NCBI GenBank assembly: GCA_022496205.1
Contig: WTXD01000023.1
Coordinates: 358,831-422,830, forward strand
Source of the DNA: Gloeopeniophorella convolvens
Lineage: Eukaryota > Basidiomycota > Agaricomycetes > Russulales
Direction of reading: 5' to 3'
Length of the DNA stretch: 64,000 nt
Part shown: positions 63,820-64,000 of the stretch, in pieces
How the letters are laid out: each line of letters begins with the position of its first letter
Numbering within the stretch: the first letter of the stretch is position 1
Translations under genes and position numbers: made by a program
The notes under the pieces: generated by a model
Database searches by the model: none
Told to the model about the DNA's origin: nothing
What the model saw: only the letters and a program-made list of their open reading frames with translations

Positions 63820-64000
63820 TCAGATCCTCCTGTACCCTGTATTTTAGACTATCAGAGTCTTTCTGTCGCAATCCTGGCATCCAGACCTAATCGTCGACGG
63901 TCTCCCAGACACCGTCCTCCGACACCTCTACCGCAAGTAGCATTACCACCAGTACAACGTACGCCAACCCCTGAAGATCCAAGAAACCTCAGCAGAACCA

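Larger units (their letters stand above)
60341..64000 (+). mobile_element. 5' part of a second LTR retroelement (family B), cut by window end
   Basis: A probable LTR (60341-61232) with TGTCA...TGACA ends is followed after 2 nt by a primer-binding-site-like TGGACAGTCTCTTAC. Open frames then run to about 63819, after which the sequence continues to the window end without an LTR. The open frames do not look like gag, protease, reverse transcriptase, RNase H or integrase; no catalytic motif (YXDD, DTG, or the integrase zinc finger) is seen. The pol part may lie beyond the window, or this may be a non-autonomous element carrying unknown genes. From 61047 on the + strand has no ATG. Confidence 0.7.

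Noticed and set aside
61047..64000. Repeat-induced point mutation as the cause of missing ATG
   Set aside because: RIP would deplete CpA and TpG in general, yet both are frequent here (CAT, CTG, GTG, TGA); only ATG is missing and only on one strand.

Overview
The window is nuclear DNA of a filamentous basidiomycete, most likely an Agaricomycete. Genes are compact and full of short introns (about 45-65 nt, GTRNGN...YAG). There is a class I hydrophobin, basidiomycete-style F-box proteins, an opsin-related protein, a tandem pair of aryl-alcohol-dehydrogenase-type aldo-keto reductases, and LTR retrotransposon remnants. I placed exon joins by eye from splice signals and reading frame; there are no transcripts behind them.

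Layout. 1-1925: 3' part of a disordered Ser/Arg-rich protein with RGG repeats (+). 2168-3136: Bos1/membrin SNARE (-). 3851-5143: F-box protein (+). 5924-6820: small four-exon membrane-associated protein (+). 7179-9787: eIF3b (-). 9956-10290: small Cys-rich protein (-). 10713-12004: SDR oxidoreductase (+). 12528-14676: secreted S28 serine carboxypeptidase (-). 15454-15802: mariner-type MITE. 16881-19506: secreted metallophosphoesterase/5'-nucleotidase (+). 19918-22172: four-RRM protein of the Nrd1/Mrn1 type (+). 23015-27705: two tandem aldo-keto reductases (-). 29446-30018: hydrophobin with a polyproline insert (+). 30323-36777: divergent pair of large disordered proteins. 37031-38776: second F-box protein (-). 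39916-40585: Yar1-like ankyrin protein (-). 41274-43323: seven-helix membrane protein (+). 44516-45831: INO80 subunit Ies2/INO80B (+). About 47400-48270: decayed importin-beta pseudogene (-). 49084-49657: CHY-type zinc protein whose first exon is 5 nt (+). 51402-52385: opsin-related protein lacking the retinal lysine (+). 52969-53640: coatomer zeta (+). 54130-57332: F-BAR/SH3 protein of the Cdc15/Imp2/Hof1 type (+).

From 57333 to the end the window is transposon territory. It holds a tandem partial LTR composite (57985-58904, flanked by GTTAG), an inverted full-length solo LTR of the same family (59477-59961, flanked by TTCAG), and the 5' part of a different LTR element (LTR about 60341-61232, primer-binding site at 61235, long open frames to the window end).

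The strongest novelty signal is in that last element. From 61047 to 64000 the + strand contains no ATG in any frame, although it carries a roughly 510-codon open frame and a second, broken one. CAT, the same triplet on the other strand, is common there. The transcript predicted from the LTR TATA box (61030-61037) would therefore have no AUG for at least 2.9 kb. Most of the host genes are housekeeping (ER-Golgi SNARE, eIF3b, coatomer zeta, Ies2, Yar1, cytokinesis F-BAR) mixed with secreted or accessory functions; I see no biosynthetic cluster.
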